NCBI GenBank assembly: GCA_033807695.1
Contig: CM066302.1
Span: 434,001 to 498,000, forward strand
Reading direction: 5' to 3'
Source: Daedaleopsis sinensis
Taxonomy: Eukaryota; Basidiomycota; Agaricomycetes; Polyporales; Polyporaceae
DNA length: 64,000 bases
Shown: piece by piece, positions 1-12,552 of the stretch
How positions within the stretch are numbered: the stretch's first letter is position 1
Layout: every line of letters begins with the position of its first letter
Notes under the pieces: model-generated
Database searches by the model: none
The model's input: the letters and a program-made list of their open reading frames with translations, nothing else
Told to the model about the DNA's origin: nothing
Made by a program: the position numbers and the translations under genes

Positions 1-1808
1 TGGAGGAACATCCGCTCGAGCGGTCGCGCCACTCGTCTTGACTCCCCATCCTTCCCAGGGCCCAGTCCTCCACCGCCATGCTAGTCCCTCGTCCCTGGAT
101 CCGTACCTGTGCGTCATTTAGACATCCCAAAATCAGCGCAAGCCTCCTCCGTACCTCCTCCGAAGCACCATGCAGATTCGCCGTGGGCCGCGCGTCGTCG
201 TGCCTCCCACGATTGGACGGTCGTGCTATGCGCTGCGCCGACTCGCTGGCTCCCTGTCTCTCATTCATCCGAACGCTATGATATGCGGACTGTCCGGACC
301 ACATATGAGCCTCTGCCTGCGGCATCCGCATCTGGTGAGCGCGCACGACCATCCGCCACACTCTCTCCGTAACTTGCTTATTCTACTCTCTGCACTAAGG
401 ACGGATCACCGCCTGCCCACCTCGTGGATCAGCTCCTTGGGAGACGCCTTTCACGAAGGATGCCGCTAGAAGATGAGAAGCCACGACTCTTTTGACTTTT
501 ACCCGGGACGGGCGGACGGGACAGGTACGTTCCTCCCAAGCGTCACGAGCATCTCGTCTGGTCTCCTATAGCCGAGTTCTTGCCCAGGAATTGCGATCTC
601 ACTTTTGAGATATGTGCCCGATTGCTCCTCAACCCTCACTGCCCTCCGGTACGTCCGTTATAATCCCGTAGCGGGACGTGTCATGTCCCGCACTCCATTC
701 TCTCTTCCATGTACGCGGGGACCCCCAATTCTTCCACAAGGCGAACATCCTCATCGACGTGTCCTCCGTCGCGGCCACATCCCCAGAGCCATGCGAACGC
801 GTGCGTCCTCTCACTTTCCCTACTGCTCATCGTCCTAATATGGTACAGCAGAACTGCTTCTCGTCCCAAACACCATTATCCGCAGCAATCTAGCAGGCAG
901 CCCAACTGTTCCACCACCCGACGTACACCCCATGAGGAGTCGGCGATCCATGGGTCACGACACCGTTCGAACGAGCAGTGCTCTACACTATACGCGGATG
1001 ATGCTAGACGCTACCAGACGCAGTAAGTCATCCTCAACATCCCAACCTGTCCCACACCTGAACGGCTCTCCTTCAGGCATGTCTCCTCATCACAACGTTC
1101 AGGCGGCCATAACATCCCAACATGCTCGCCACCATCGCCGTGCCCTAGAGTCGACCCAAAGGCACTTGCACATTTATCTGCACCGGCGCCCCCGATGCAA
1201 TACAGTAAACTATCACCTTTCTTCTATACTTCCACGCAACGTAATATAACGTCGTCGACTGTGTCATCATTTGTCTATCCTACGCCATACCAGTCTGGAT
1301 CGACTCCAACCTCTCCGCCCAACGCACAGTCACTACAAGGTCATGGGTCTGCCAACGATCCGGAACAAGTGAACACGCAATATAGATTCAAAAGGAATCC
1401 AGGTTTCACCGGTATGTGAGCCCGCCAAATGCATCGACTTCAGTTTGAATTTAGCATGGTGTTAGCAGCGAACCGGGTACAATCTACGCGGCGAGATGAC
1501 AATTGCCACAAACCTCGCTAGTCTCTCGGTGTTGACTGCTTCGTAATCGCGAAATTTTGACACACGACTCTCCACTAGTGACAGTGCCCCTTCTAGCCAA
1601 CTCGAACATACTTCTAAGATTATACATAGTAATAGTATCTCGCATAGTTTTGGCCGGCCCGGACGCAACCGGGGCGCGCTTGTCTATCACTTGATCTGAG
1701 CCGCTCCTCCGAGGACGTCGATCAGTAGTACTAGTTCAAGTCCTCGAATTTGCCACATCCTCCCCCGTCCTCCAATTTCCGCTTATCGTTGATTCCCTAT
1801 CGTGCACC
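1..1808. other. No convincing gene; upstream region of F-box gene
   Basis: Only short overlapping frames on both strands, none with a recognisable domain or a coherent set of introns. The last part (about 1690-1808) is pyrimidine-rich and leads into the start codon at 1809, so it probably holds the promoter and 5' UTR of that gene. No TATA box stands out. A gene ending to the left of the window cannot be excluded. Confidence 0.4.
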
Positions 1809-3749
1809 ATGCATCAATGTCTCCTTAACGCCAACATCTACCATAACATCTTGCAATTCGTTCGCCTCCAATTTCCATGTGACAAGGATCCGTTCCACGG
1901 TTTCCATCAGTACTGGGACGTCAATCCTGCGCTCGTGTCGTTGGCCGTTACATGCAAAGTGTTCCTCGAGCCAACTTTGAACATGCTTTGGCGTAGTCAA
2001 ATCTCGTTGGCAGCACTTGTCCGGACCCTTCCGGATACTGTGTGGACGAAGAATATACTGAGATGGGATACCCGCGGTGAACCGTGCTACTTTCTTGTAC
2101 GTCCTGCTTCTGAGATGTGAAAATGTAGTGCGATCCTGATGCTAGACATCTACGCCTAGACACCAATGAGACCTCCGCTCGCGTCTGAGTGGAAGAGGTT
2201 CGACTACTACGCACGACGCATCCAGGAGCTTGGTTTCTATCCTGTGGAGTTCGCAGACAACGCGAGTTCCAATATGGTAGCCCCTAACACGCTTGGAGAG
2301 CGATACTCTGTGCATCCACGTTTGGTGTTGCTTTTAGGTATCTCTCGTCGTCAACAAGAGCTACTTCCCAACCTCGTTCGTCTCCGATGGAACCTACGGG
2401 ATGCCAGTTGCACAGAGCTACTTCCGATGTTTTTCGGACCCAAGCTGACTTTCCTCGCTATCAGTTTTGGCACACCACCACAGACCAAACTCACGGATGA
2501 TGTTGAAAAGACTCTGAACTCCATTGTCCACTGCTGCCCTAGTATCACGGATCTGGAGATCCCTTCGGAGCACCCAGATCCCGTCGTCGTAGCAGCGGGA
2601 ACATGGGCAATCCGCTGCCGGCGTTTGGAAGGATTCTATGTCAACACTAGGGCCGATGGATGGCCAAGTTCACTACTTCAGCACCTTGCTGAGGAGCCCT
2701 CCCTCCGGAAATTGCGACTCTCGATGGACGAAGAGATGGCGGAGCAGGATATACCCCTTCTGCGCGAGTGTATTCGCCCTCCATTTCCGGCGTTGCAGAG
2801 GCTTCGGATTGTCCTCGACCAAACCCTGGCACCCTGTAGCGAACTCATCAGGATCATGAACAATTGCGCTCTGCACACCCTCAGTATCGGCGTTTACTTC
2901 AGCGTACCCCCTGCCGAGCTCGAGGAGTTATTCATAGCTCTGCGGGATCACTGCGCGCCTCATACACTCCAGGTCCTCGAAATAATGACCCCGCATGACG
3001 AGAAGTTTGTTCTAGAGAACGAGGGTACCGCCGAGGGGCAGTTCCATCTGGGTGATCTCGAGCCCGTCCTTCTCTTCCCCAACATACGCCGCTTTTGCCT
3101 CGAGCTGCAATTATTCTTTGAATTCGACAACGACGACATCGTGACGATCGCTGATTGCTGGCCATTGCTAATCGACCTTCGTCTCGCATCCTATGGATTC
3201 ATCCTTCCTACCGAGATTACATGGGCTGGCTTCGCATATCTGGTGTACAAGTGCCCCCAGCTCCAGCACTTATGTCTCGCGTGGAATGCCACTACCGAGG
3301 ATGTCGCGTTAATGACCTCACTTCCCGACTTCCGGCCCAACAGAGCACTCCGCTTTCTGTGGGCCTCGGACAGCATTCTACCCGATTCGGTCGAGCACTA
3401 TGCCGAGTGCCTTTTCGCCGTTGCGCCACTCGTGCATAGCGTTTGCGGCCATGTCCATGAAGACACGCGACGTGGGATGATCGCCCAAGTACATCCCGGA
3501 TCGTTCTACACACAAGTCGAAACAGCCCTGTGGTATCTCAGACGGACTCATATGCGAGAGGAGTTCGGGTTCTTGGACGAGTACAGTATGTGACAGAATT
3601 TAGTGTCCCCGGCGCGAGAGCTGACTTCCTCTATTCTGTGCACAGTCCCAAACGAAGTAGAAACGATGAACGATTTCTACGGAAAATCCGATGTGCCTCC
3701 GTTTCCATATGTCAAATTCGACGACTTTGGCTTTTATAGTAGGCGGTAA
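1809..3749 (+). CDS. F-box/LRR-like protein (F-box gene 1)
   Basis: Three exons fit in phase: 1809-2096, 2160-3585 and 3646-3749, separated by GT-AG introns of 63 and 60 bp, giving 605 residues. The N-terminus has the layout of basidiomycete F-box-like proteins: a helix around NIYHNILQFVRLQF, then LVSLAVTCKVFLEPTLNMLW. The rest is a long leucine-rich region with irregular repeats (for example LPNLVRLRWNL, LQRLRIVLDQTL, LRKLRLSMDEE), as in F-box/LRR proteins. The family acts as substrate adaptor for SCF ubiquitin ligases; the substrate here is unknown. The first splice joins GEPCYFL to the SEWKRFDYYARRIQ block typical of this family; the third exon adds a short tail ending DDFGFYSRR. No frame damage is seen. 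The same broad family recurs at 41-45 kb on the other strand, but this copy is divergent. Gene call strong; F-box assignment by pattern only. Confidence 0.85.
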
Positions 3750-4365
3750 TCCTTTGTGTTTCCTCAAGACCTTCTCAAGGAAACCGCGGAGGTAAGCTGC
3801 CTGCTACTCAGGATTTGCGAACATGTCACTTACAACCGTCATTGCGCCTCGGCAATACAAGTTGCTTCTGCTGCGCAGCATGCTGTCTTTAGTGGATTCA
3901 CTCGCATGATCGCAAGTTAACGTTCAATTTCCCACTAGAGATGTGAAGTGCTATGTATACGTATACATAATACGTAGCTACCAGTACTACTCACTGCACA
4001 CCCCCGCCTGAGGCCTGAGGCCTGACTCGGAATGCTGCCGTCCCGACTCGATCGCTAAGGACGTTCATTTCCAAATTCATCGCGACATGTCTAGCCCAAC
4101 TTGAACTTTGTGTATGTTACTCACTTTTTACTTGCGAGGCTAACCAGCTGCCGCAGCTCCTTACTGGCAGCCACTATTAGGCAAGCTCACCACTCGGATC
4201 CGCTTATCGAAAACGTTCCTGTGTCGATTGATCCCGAGCATGGTTGGCGTAATCGGAGTTGTCACTGGTCATAACGATTTACTAGCCTTTCTCTGCTGGG
4301 CTACATAAGTTCCCCCATCGAACACACTCCCCTGACGAGCTATCCCGGGAGGGCCGCAGAGCACG
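3750..4365. other. Intergenic
   Basis: No coding signal. A short perfect tandem of GAGGCCT-type units lies at about 4008-4025. A weak TATA-like stretch (tacataag) near 4302-4309 is about 60 bp before the start codon at 4366 and could be the old promoter of the hydrolase pseudogene. Confidence 0.4.
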
Positions 4366-5245
4366 ATGTCCTGCCCCGACTGCGTCTCCGGCTACGTGCA
4401 CGATGTCACGCACAAAGGCACCGAGATCAAGATTGGGAACATTTCTGCGTACGTGACTGTGGATGAAGACTCGAAGCGCGTCATCATCATCGGCGTAGAC
4501 GTATTCGGCTGGCGGTTTGTGAACACACGGCTCCTCGCAGACGAATATGCCGCGCAGGGGTTCAGGGTGTACGTACCTGACCTGTTCACTGGTGAGTTCA
4601 CATGTTCCCTGCGCGCCCCTGATCACGTCAGGATAGGGCGGTGAGCTGCGCGTGCGACCGCTTAGTATAATGCTCACCGAACCTCCACGCAGGCTGGCAG
4701 CTCCCGCCCTGGGCACTCAGTCCGCATGACCCTACCGCGGAGCTGGAGCTGTCCTTCATCCAGCGCTACGTCGCGCGACCCGTCTCGCTCCTCGTCATCG
4801 TCCCCTTCATCATCTGAAATATGCCGCGCCAGGTGTCGATCGTCTCTGTAGTCACGTCGAGCCTGCGCGCCGCGCACCCGTCCGCAAAGATTGGGCTCGT
4901 CGGCTCTTGTGCTGGGGCGGGCACGTGGCGATCCCCCAGAACTACCTGTTCTACGCGACGGTCGCGTGCCACCCGTCGTTGGTCAGGTTCCCCGCGGAGC
5001 TTGATGGAATAGAGAGCCAGTTTAGCCTGGCGGCCGCAGAGACGGACCGAGGGTTCAACCGCGCCGTGGAGGAGACGGAGAAGATCTTGCGGGAGAAGGG
5101 GCTGCAGGCTGTCGAGGTGAAGGTGTATGTCGGTGTGCATCACGGATGGACCGTTCGCGCGGACATGGCAATCGAGGAGGAGAAGATGGGGAGGGACGAG
5201 GCCGTGAAGCAGGTCCCGAACTGGTTTGGTAGGTATCTGAGCTAA
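4366..5245 (+). pseudogene. Dienelactone hydrolase family pseudogene (nonsense plus frameshift)
   Basis: Exon 1 (4366-4591) begins MSCPDCVSGYVHDVTHKGTE and contains DVFGW and YAAQGFRVYVPDLFTG, the classic N-terminal signature of fungal dienelactone hydrolases (alpha/beta hydrolases with a Cys nucleophile). A 101-bp intron (4592-4692) is consistent in phase. Exon 2 keeps family sequence but has an in-frame TGA at 4815-4817, where family context suggests a Trp codon. The frame then breaks at about 4902-4908, just before the nucleophile motif: SAKIGLVG is read in one frame and CWGGHVAIPQN in another (net +2 or -1). From there the frame is open to 5245, including the His region VGVHHGWTVRADM. The nucleophile Cys and the His are therefore present but cannot be reached by normal translation. 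Without the lesions the product would be near 250 residues, the usual size. A sequencing error could explain one lesion, less easily both. Confidence 0.8.
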
Positions 5246-5969
5246 GCTGTGTGTCGCATTCTGTGTAGCCAGCCCCTTGTAGTGCCAGTGTATACTCCCG
5301 TCTATAAATTGAACGGTGTCACAGTGGGAGGTACAGTCACGACTGTGGAACGAACAGTTAGATACATGCGCAGATAAGTCTATGTGCGGAAGTGACGAGA
5401 GCACCGCTGTCGTGCTTCCAATACCCGTGCAGTGAGGCCTGGTCACTCAAAAGACCCTCAAGATGCTGCATTGTTGGAGCGGCGGGCGACGGTGTTGCAG
5501 CAGTAGGCCCCGAGCTAGGACAGACGTTCGCGTCAGGCTTGCCATCTTGGGACGGATGCTGCGCCAACTCTCCCGGTGGGCCCGTCCGTCGGCACTCCCT
5601 CCGCCCCAGAGACCCTCGCCATCACGATGTATACCTTCGAGCGCTATCCTAGTGGTGACCGCGACCGTCGAGGTGGTGAGCACTATGCTCTCCGAGTCAC
5701 TGACAATGGAGGCCAGTGCGAATAAGTTACACGTCAGCGTAAACGAGTTCTGACCCAGATTAACAAGACGAGCTTTTGAGAATCTAAGCAAATGTGAACA
5801 ACGTTTCTATATGAGATGAGTATGGAGCAGACACTCACTGCTCGCTGAGCGATCTTGAAATTGGAACCAGTGAGATCGGAGGAAGAGCCGGTCTATGTAG
5901 TTCAAGTAAAGCAATGAGCCCGGTTAAGCTCCTCGCTATATATAAGCTACTAACGGCTTTCAATTTTGT
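5246..5969. other. Intergenic
   Basis: I see no gene. Short antiparallel frames at about 5360-5790 overlap on both strands, with no recognisable domain and low codon coherence. The stretch just before 5970 is AT-rich and leads into the tRNA gene. Confidence 0.4.
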
Positions 5970-6068
5970 GACGCTATGGCCGAGTGGTTAAGGCGACAGA
6001 TTCGAATACCTCGGCGTTACGTCATCTGTTCGGCATTGCCGGCGCAGGTTCAAATCCTGCTGGCGTCG
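5970..6068 (+). tRNA. tRNA-Ser(CGA) with intron
   Basis: A full cloverleaf can be drawn. The acceptor stem GACGCTA (5970-5976) pairs with TGGCGTC (6061-6067), with G as discriminator. The D arm is in GGCCGAGTGGTTAAGGC. The anticodon stem ACAGA/TCTGT holds a loop beginning TTCGAA, giving anticodon CGA (Ser, codon UCG). About 17 nt, starting just after position 37, form an intron in the anticodon loop. The long variable arm CGGC-ATT-GCCG is diagnostic for type II tRNAs such as Ser. The T arm is GCAGG-TTCAAAT-CCTGC. A T-rich run at about 6069-6077 would serve as Pol III terminator. The exact intron ends could shift by a base. Confidence 0.93.
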
Positions 6069-6222
6069 TTACTTTTTCCATACGTATCTCGCCAGGAAGC
6101 TGTCAAGTCGTAAGTACACAAGCGGGCAGTCCGTAGAAGAAATATGGAGCTGCTACGCGTGGACCCTAAGTGGGGTTGTCAGAGGGTAGACAGTTGAGAC
6201 GTAGAGCAGAATGGCATCCAAG

Positions 6223-6530
6223 AATCCTTGATCCCGCTTCCATCACATCTGCGCGTGTTAGACCTGCAAATTCACATCTCCAGGCATTTTATTCCGCCCA
6301 TAAACCAGGAGCCTCAATCCGTGTCGGAAAAAACTCTCACAGATTTACGTGACACAATTGCAAGGCTCGCACCGTCTTTAGAGCAGTTCACCGTGAAGCT
6401 CGTCCCGAAGTACATTCACTGACTGCCAGTCTGGTGACTTCCTCGGGGAACAAATTCCAGACGACAATGTAGATTTTGATCGGTACTCTCCGGACTACCT
6501 TGATATGCACTCCTACGTACAGCTATGACA
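6223..6530 (+). pseudogene. 3' fragment of an F-box gene, paralogous to the 43-45 kb gene
   Basis: The frame from about 6228 reads IPLPSHLRVLDLQIHIS, then DTIARLAPSLEQFTVKLVPKYIH. This aligns with the last exon of the F-box gene at 43498-45142, which reads IPSPLRVLELHLSF, then RTISSLAPFLERVTVKPVPKYV. A stop follows PKYIH. The matching acidic/aromatic tail (GEQIPDDNVDFDRYSPDYL) continues in another frame, so the fragment is frameshifted. No F-box domain or upstream exons are found to its left. It is a relic of a duplicate on the opposite strand and about 37 kb from its relatives. Confidence 0.7.
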
Positions 6531-9500
6531 ACAACTACGGCTTCGATCCTGATTCGAGCGAACCTACTAATATGAGAATGTCGAATAGTTGTTGCGTAAT
6601 TCTATATACCAATTCTCGTAAATGCTGAACTCTGATGTCCCATGATACCTTGTAGCGCAGGAAAGGATAGATGAAGATACATAGGAGAAATCAAACTAGT
6701 AACTCTGTTTCGGATGTGTCGTCTACAACCGTCACCGCATTCTGAATCGCACACTACAAGCTATGTCCGAAAATACTCACTGAATTGGGTTCAAGGATAC
6801 TTCCAGCTCTACCGATCAGAAGCGTGATGCTATAACTTTGTAAAATTGAAGCAATCGTCTCCATACACGCCGAAGAAACGGAACAGCTCACGGAAAGGAT
6901 GATGACTCTGAGATGTCATCATCATGAGCGCAGGACATCCTTTCAGAATTGCTCCCATGCTGACTCGAAGCGAAGCCTGGCTGTGAGAGATTGGTCTCGA
7001 GAGGTTCTGTGCGCCGTCCTAGTGGCATTATGGCATCCCTGTCTAGGCCGGGGCATCGCGAATTGCCTACGCATCTTAAAATGTAGACATCCATTCAGCG
7101 GTATTGCGACGGCGAATAGTTACTGAATAGCTTGCCAATGAGCTATACTCACTATTACGGCATCAACCTCACCCGCACGGTGGGTGCTGTCTTTACTTGG
7201 TGGCGGTGACAGAGAAGGTGGGTTTGAGTGTCCTGACGTGGTCGCTGGGTTGTTCTGACGATGATCCAATCTCCGCCGTGGACCCCACACACATACAGAC
7301 CGAACGATGCTGCGACCAAAGCAGGACACCTGGAAATAACTCGAAGTATGCAACCTTGGATAGATTATCTGCCGGTGTGATGTTCGAAGAACCGAGGAGT
7401 GCTACCACTCGTAGCGAGAGAACCAGAAGGAATTACGTTCGTCGTGGCATCTGTGCGGCGGTGACCCTGTCGATTGCGCGATCATTCATCCTTTCAGCTG
7501 TGTAGTAGACCTCATTGATTTGCACTCGAGCGAGAATCCAAGGGCAGAGACGCTGTGCGTGGCTTGGATCATCGTGTTGCGTTGTAGATAGCAGAGCTTG
7601 GTATGAGGTGTGCCGAGTAATACTTGAAGTCCTAGGGGGAACCTTGGCTTACGGAAGGTCACCACTGAGTAGTCCTCAGCCTGTGTCCGCGCCACCACGA
7701 GTCAACGGTAGTGAGTCAATCGAACCTTGCTGTGTGGCGCATGCGGGTGTAAAAAGGGGGGGACAGTCACGATATAGTAGTAACACCTGTCATCATTGCA
7801 CGGTCATTGCCTCACGGTTATTAAAGCAAAGCATTGAGGGGCTTACAGCGTGAACGGCAACGATGTGTTAGGTATCATGGTAACAGTCCAAATGTACTCA
7901 TAAATAAAACCACCTGCGATAACCACGGGGATCCAGAAGTTATCGGTGTTCTGTTCGCCTGTATCGGATGAATAGCGAGGCTATCGGGCATCCCGGGGAT
8001 ATCCTGACATCGTTGGAGCCGGATCATCTCTGGGGCATTGGGCGAGATCGTTTCAATGTGGCCGAGGATCAAAGAGATTGTCCGCGACAGTATCTTGATC
8101 GCGGATTACGTAGTCGAGCTGTCGTCGACTCGGTTCTCTGAGGGTGCAAACCTGCAGTGAACGTTCAGGACATTTGTTTGTTTGCGATTCAATAGGTAAC
8201 AGTTTGGGATGTGATACATGCTGCTGTAGTATGGTCAGTGAATATCCAAGCTCGAGACAGAGGTAGACCGCAGTCAACGCAACTCACACGACACGCCACT
8301 ACACGGGAGAGCATCAGAGTCACATTTCTGAAGGTTTGCCCGTTAACGTTCATGACTCAATGCATCGTGAGGTAACCGTGCTCACGCTTGCGCTAGTAAG
8401 CGCCTTGGGATCAAATGGAGCACAGAGATCTGGGAAAGCCGACGAATGAGTAGGACTATCGAATGACGTGTGTGCCAGGTTGTAGCCCAAACTCACAGAA
8501 TGTGGCAGGTGGTAAGTCGCATACGGCCTAGATTCATGACTATCAGCTCTCAGGAGGTAACTAGTACATGTATCAATGCAGAGCTTTACTTGCTATGCGT
8601 CCGAATGATCTTGCGTGAATATCCATAGCATTGGATTCCTCGTGGACTCCGAGGTCTAAGTACTTAGTGAATCTGTCGAGATATCAACACGTTATCGAAA
8701 TCCAGTGGTGCATTTCTCACCTATCTCGGCCACATTGGTAACTTGAAGTAGAGTGCTCAGCTAAATACTGCAGTATTACGTAGTCGAGATTCGATGATTG
8801 AGGGTCAGAGGAGAAAGGAAACGGCAGATACCAGTGAGTCTGAGCGAGAGTTTCAGCGCTTGTTTGTGGAGGCTGCGGTTGTATGTAACGTGGCAGCGGC
8901 ATTTGCCGCAGGCCTATTTTTCCCTATGTCTTCAACGTGTACGGCACGTCCTTTGTTCTTCATATCACCCTGCGACTTACGATACATTGGGAGTAGGTGA
9001 GTAAGTTCTGGGAGCTATCTTTGAAGTACGCGGTGTTAAATGTGGCGCTTACTACTATATCCATTGCGATTAGGACGACAATCGCCAAAATCCACAACTT
9101 CACACTAATGCAAGTAGTAGACCCACCAATCCTTAGCAGTTGTGCTACCTGAGGTGGTGACTTATCTCCCTGTGAATAATACCATTATACACCAGATACA
9201 AGGGGTAGGTGTCGACCGCCGAACCTTGATCACCGGATTGCTGTGCACACTCTTACGACGCGCACTACCACTCATTCAAAGGGACAACCATCTACCCGCT
9301 CCTCATGGCGACAGGCACACGAGTATAGCGACAGACGACCGACCACCGTGTGGAATATGCGCGCCCTGTGTAGCGTCTACCCTCGGTGTTTGAAGGAGTG
9401 CCGTAGATCGAAGTCCGAGGACCCAACTCTTCGTCACGGATTCCACCATGTGGCGGGATAAATCAGACAGCTGATGTATCCTTGTTCCTTGCTCGGGACG

Positions 9501-10800
9501 GATGAATATACTGACTATCGCTGACTGAATAGAGGGCTGCACCTGATCGAAGACCTCGCTGGCGTCCACCTCCGTACGTGTACACGAAGAATTTCCTGCA
9601 GTTGCCAGCCATCTTGCACTTCAAGACCCCGATCAATTTCACACATGCAGCCGCTGCAAAGAATGAGCAGAGAAGCCGGGACTGACCGCTATTTCTGCTC
9701 AATCAATGTGTTTGAACTCCAGGTACAGCGTCTATCTCTTCTACTTCCCTTGAGGTACGCCTGCTGTTGACGGCCACGAGAGCAATATACCCTGGTCAGT
9801 CCATTGTCGTGCTTGAAGTATCCGACGCCATAGAAAAGCTGACGGACATATGGACCTGAGCCGCCTTCGAAACCTAAACGCATCTCGGATTGTACAACGG
9901 CTGCCGGAGCTATACCTCCACTGGGCCGTATGCGGACGGTACGCGTATGCGCAGAGCCGCATTCAACTGGCGGGCCCATTGAGCGAACCCGTGGCTTCTC
10001 TCCGGGAGTCGGATGATGCGTCAGCAACAGCACGAAGGCCGTAGGCCAGCGATCTGGACTCCGAAGGACATCAGCGGAACAGCATCCAGCATCTTCTCGA
10101 CCACGATCGTGGACGCACCCTTCCAACAAGGCAACAGGGCCCGCCTAGCGAAGAGGTACCTTTAGCGCGGAGAATGGCCGCAGCTCGCGAAAGGAACACG
10201 TTCGTGAACGACGTCGAGAGCATGTTCCGAGCCCCGCGATCGCATCGTCGGTAGCTTCCCGGAACGCTATCATCTAGTCGGGTCGAGCGCTCCTGCACTG
10301 CTCGTATGGTGAACAAGGTACTCAGCCTCATTATCAGTCGACACAACAAACAGAGAACTGTACGTGCTCACTCAAGTAGGTAAACGCCCTGCTCCATCGA
10401 GGAACGACCGCTTACACAGACCGCTCGCAAGAGGCTCGCATTCCGAACAGGGTAGCCGCGAGTACAAACGGCAGCTCCATGTCCAGCCGATGATAACGCG
10501 CTGCCGTTGAGCCGCAAAGCGGCGTCCAATAATGACATTCACCCATGCAGCATCGTGGGTCAAGGCTGCGCTGCCCGGAGAGCCCGAGTGACCGACCGTC
10601 GCATACTTGGCACTGAAGCAAGCCGTACTGTGGCCACAGTAGGGCCCTGGGACAGCTCCAACGCTGTTAGGGATCGGAGTAGATCGCGAGGTGTCGGAGA
10701 TGCCTAAAGGAAGCTTTAGTTCTTGTACGGTCAGTATTCAGTTCATACCGCCGCTCAGCACGCATTGTGCTGTATACGTAGTCCGCTCGTTGCGTCGTCC
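6531..10800. other. Gene-poor stretch, nothing resolved
   Basis: Normal base composition, with scattered splice-like signals on both strands, but no exon chain I can assemble and no recognisable domain. The 13-bp word ttacgtagtcgag occurs at about 8104 and again at about 8775 in otherwise different sequence. The longest minus-strand frame (9689-10129) has no domain I know. It may hold decayed genes. Confidence 0.35.
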
Positions 10801-12470
10801 GTTAGACGATAGCTTGCCTTTTTCGTTACTTGCGATGCGGAACTTCACTTGATAAACCTGAGCAGAACAGGGAGAATGTAGAAAAGTCGCCCGATGTGAT
10901 GTCATGCGCAGGTTTAGCGACCTTCACGATAAGAACGCTTGCGGGGAGGCACTTCTTGCGCAGTGGATGTAGTCGGATATGCGATAGTAAGACGCGCCGG
11001 AGCCCCGAGATGTTCCCCGGGTGGTATAGGCTGCGCAACGTATTGGGGAAGCCCATGCTTGAGCTTGAGCTTGCCATCTCCAAACCTGTTCGATAATTGC
11101 GCCTCGGCGCCGGAGGGCCATATGTAGCTTACGTACGTGACGCACAGCGCACAGGAGATCGGCGGTAGCACGCGGCGATTGGAGGGCGGGGGGTGGATCA
11201 AGGAGCACAATGGGCCACGGGGGGTTGTAAGAAGGCCGGTAGCCTCGTGGAGCGTCCCGCGGGATCCTTGCGCTATTAGTGGATCGCGTTCCCTTGCTAT
11301 CTGCTCATGAGCCGAGCATCCCGACCGGCGGGACGCGCCACATCTCGTTCTCAGAAGCATGCGCCTTCCGGGAGAGAGCGCGAGGCGAGTCACCTGCGAA
11401 GCCGACGTCGCGAAGACGCGCCATGGGCCGGTCGTTTGATCGAGTGGGTAGCTAGTCGGAAACGGTATCAGCGGCTCATGTTTACCGTCGTGCTGGGACT
11501 TACATTCATTATCGCTCGTCGGAAGAGCCCGGTTGACGACGTAGCCGTCCAGCCTGGGGACAGTGTCGACTTCTCTAGCACAGCTGACGCCTGCGGATGA
11601 CGGATCAAGCGACCCGACGAGCACGACAATGCTCATAGAACATGCACAAATGGGGTAGCAGTCGCGATTATTCGCGCTCAGCAATCGTGCAGCCGAACCC
11701 GCGAACTAACTGCCACAGGGCACGGCAGGCTTCGACGTCCCTGTCGCCAGTGCGTGTTCAATATCCACACGACAGCCGAAGCATGAGACAAGGGAGAACC
11801 ACTGAGCTTCCCCGACCCCTGCCCATCGATCACAGACGCAGCGGACAAGCAGCGCCGACGCACGCCCCGCCTGTCTGCCTGCATGCTACCAACCTCCCGC
11901 CGAGCGGGCGCTCTCCCCGTTCGCGAGCGGGCAGCGACTCGCCCTGCCAGCCCTCCCCAACGCCCGGCACGTCCTTCGCCGCAGCGGGTCGTACCCTCTG
12001 TGACGGCAGCAATGCACGGAAGGGGCCAGTGCCTGCGCCCGCGCCCGCGCCTGGGCGCCGGCCTCGGCATTGGCACTGGGCAGCACGTCCTGGCCCGCAT
12101 CGCACTCTCGCCCATGCACATGGGAACGCCGCGTCGCAAAGAGGGGAGACGAGCCCCCGTCCGTCCGTCCGAGCGCTCCGCCGCCTCTCCAGCCCGAGCC
12201 GTCCGCATGCGGCATGGCGGGCCCAGGGCAACGTGGGCCCCGTCCCTGGACGAGCTCGGGCACACCGTCCCGCGGCGTACAGACTGAGACGTACGCGTGC
12301 GTGGCCTGCGCCAAGTCTGCGTCTGCGTCTGCGACTGCGCCTTCTCGTCGCTGTCGCGCCGTATCGCGGGCGCCCGAGAAGCCTGGGTGCCGGCGTTCCA
12401 TATGCGCGCCTGCGTCTGTCCACCGTCCCGGCAACTTTGCACTAGCGGGTGCGCGAAGCCCTCCACGTCA

Positions 12471-12552
12471 AGGCAGAGAGCAGAGAGCAGAGAACAGGGA
12501 CAGAGACAGAAAGCAGAGTGCGGAGAACAGAGAGCAGAGAACAGAAAACAGG
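12471..12552 (+). repeat. Purine-rich AGAGCAG-type cryptic repeat
   Basis: About 80 bases built almost entirely of variants of cagagagcagaga, with C as the only frequent pyrimidine. Strongly strand-asymmetric and slippage-prone. Confidence 0.8.

Noticed and set aside
4282..4716. Minus-strand frame with YVYADDDD, suggesting a reverse transcriptase YADD box
   Set aside because: It is the antisense of the dienelactone hydrolase exon, with no other reverse-transcriptase motifs around it.
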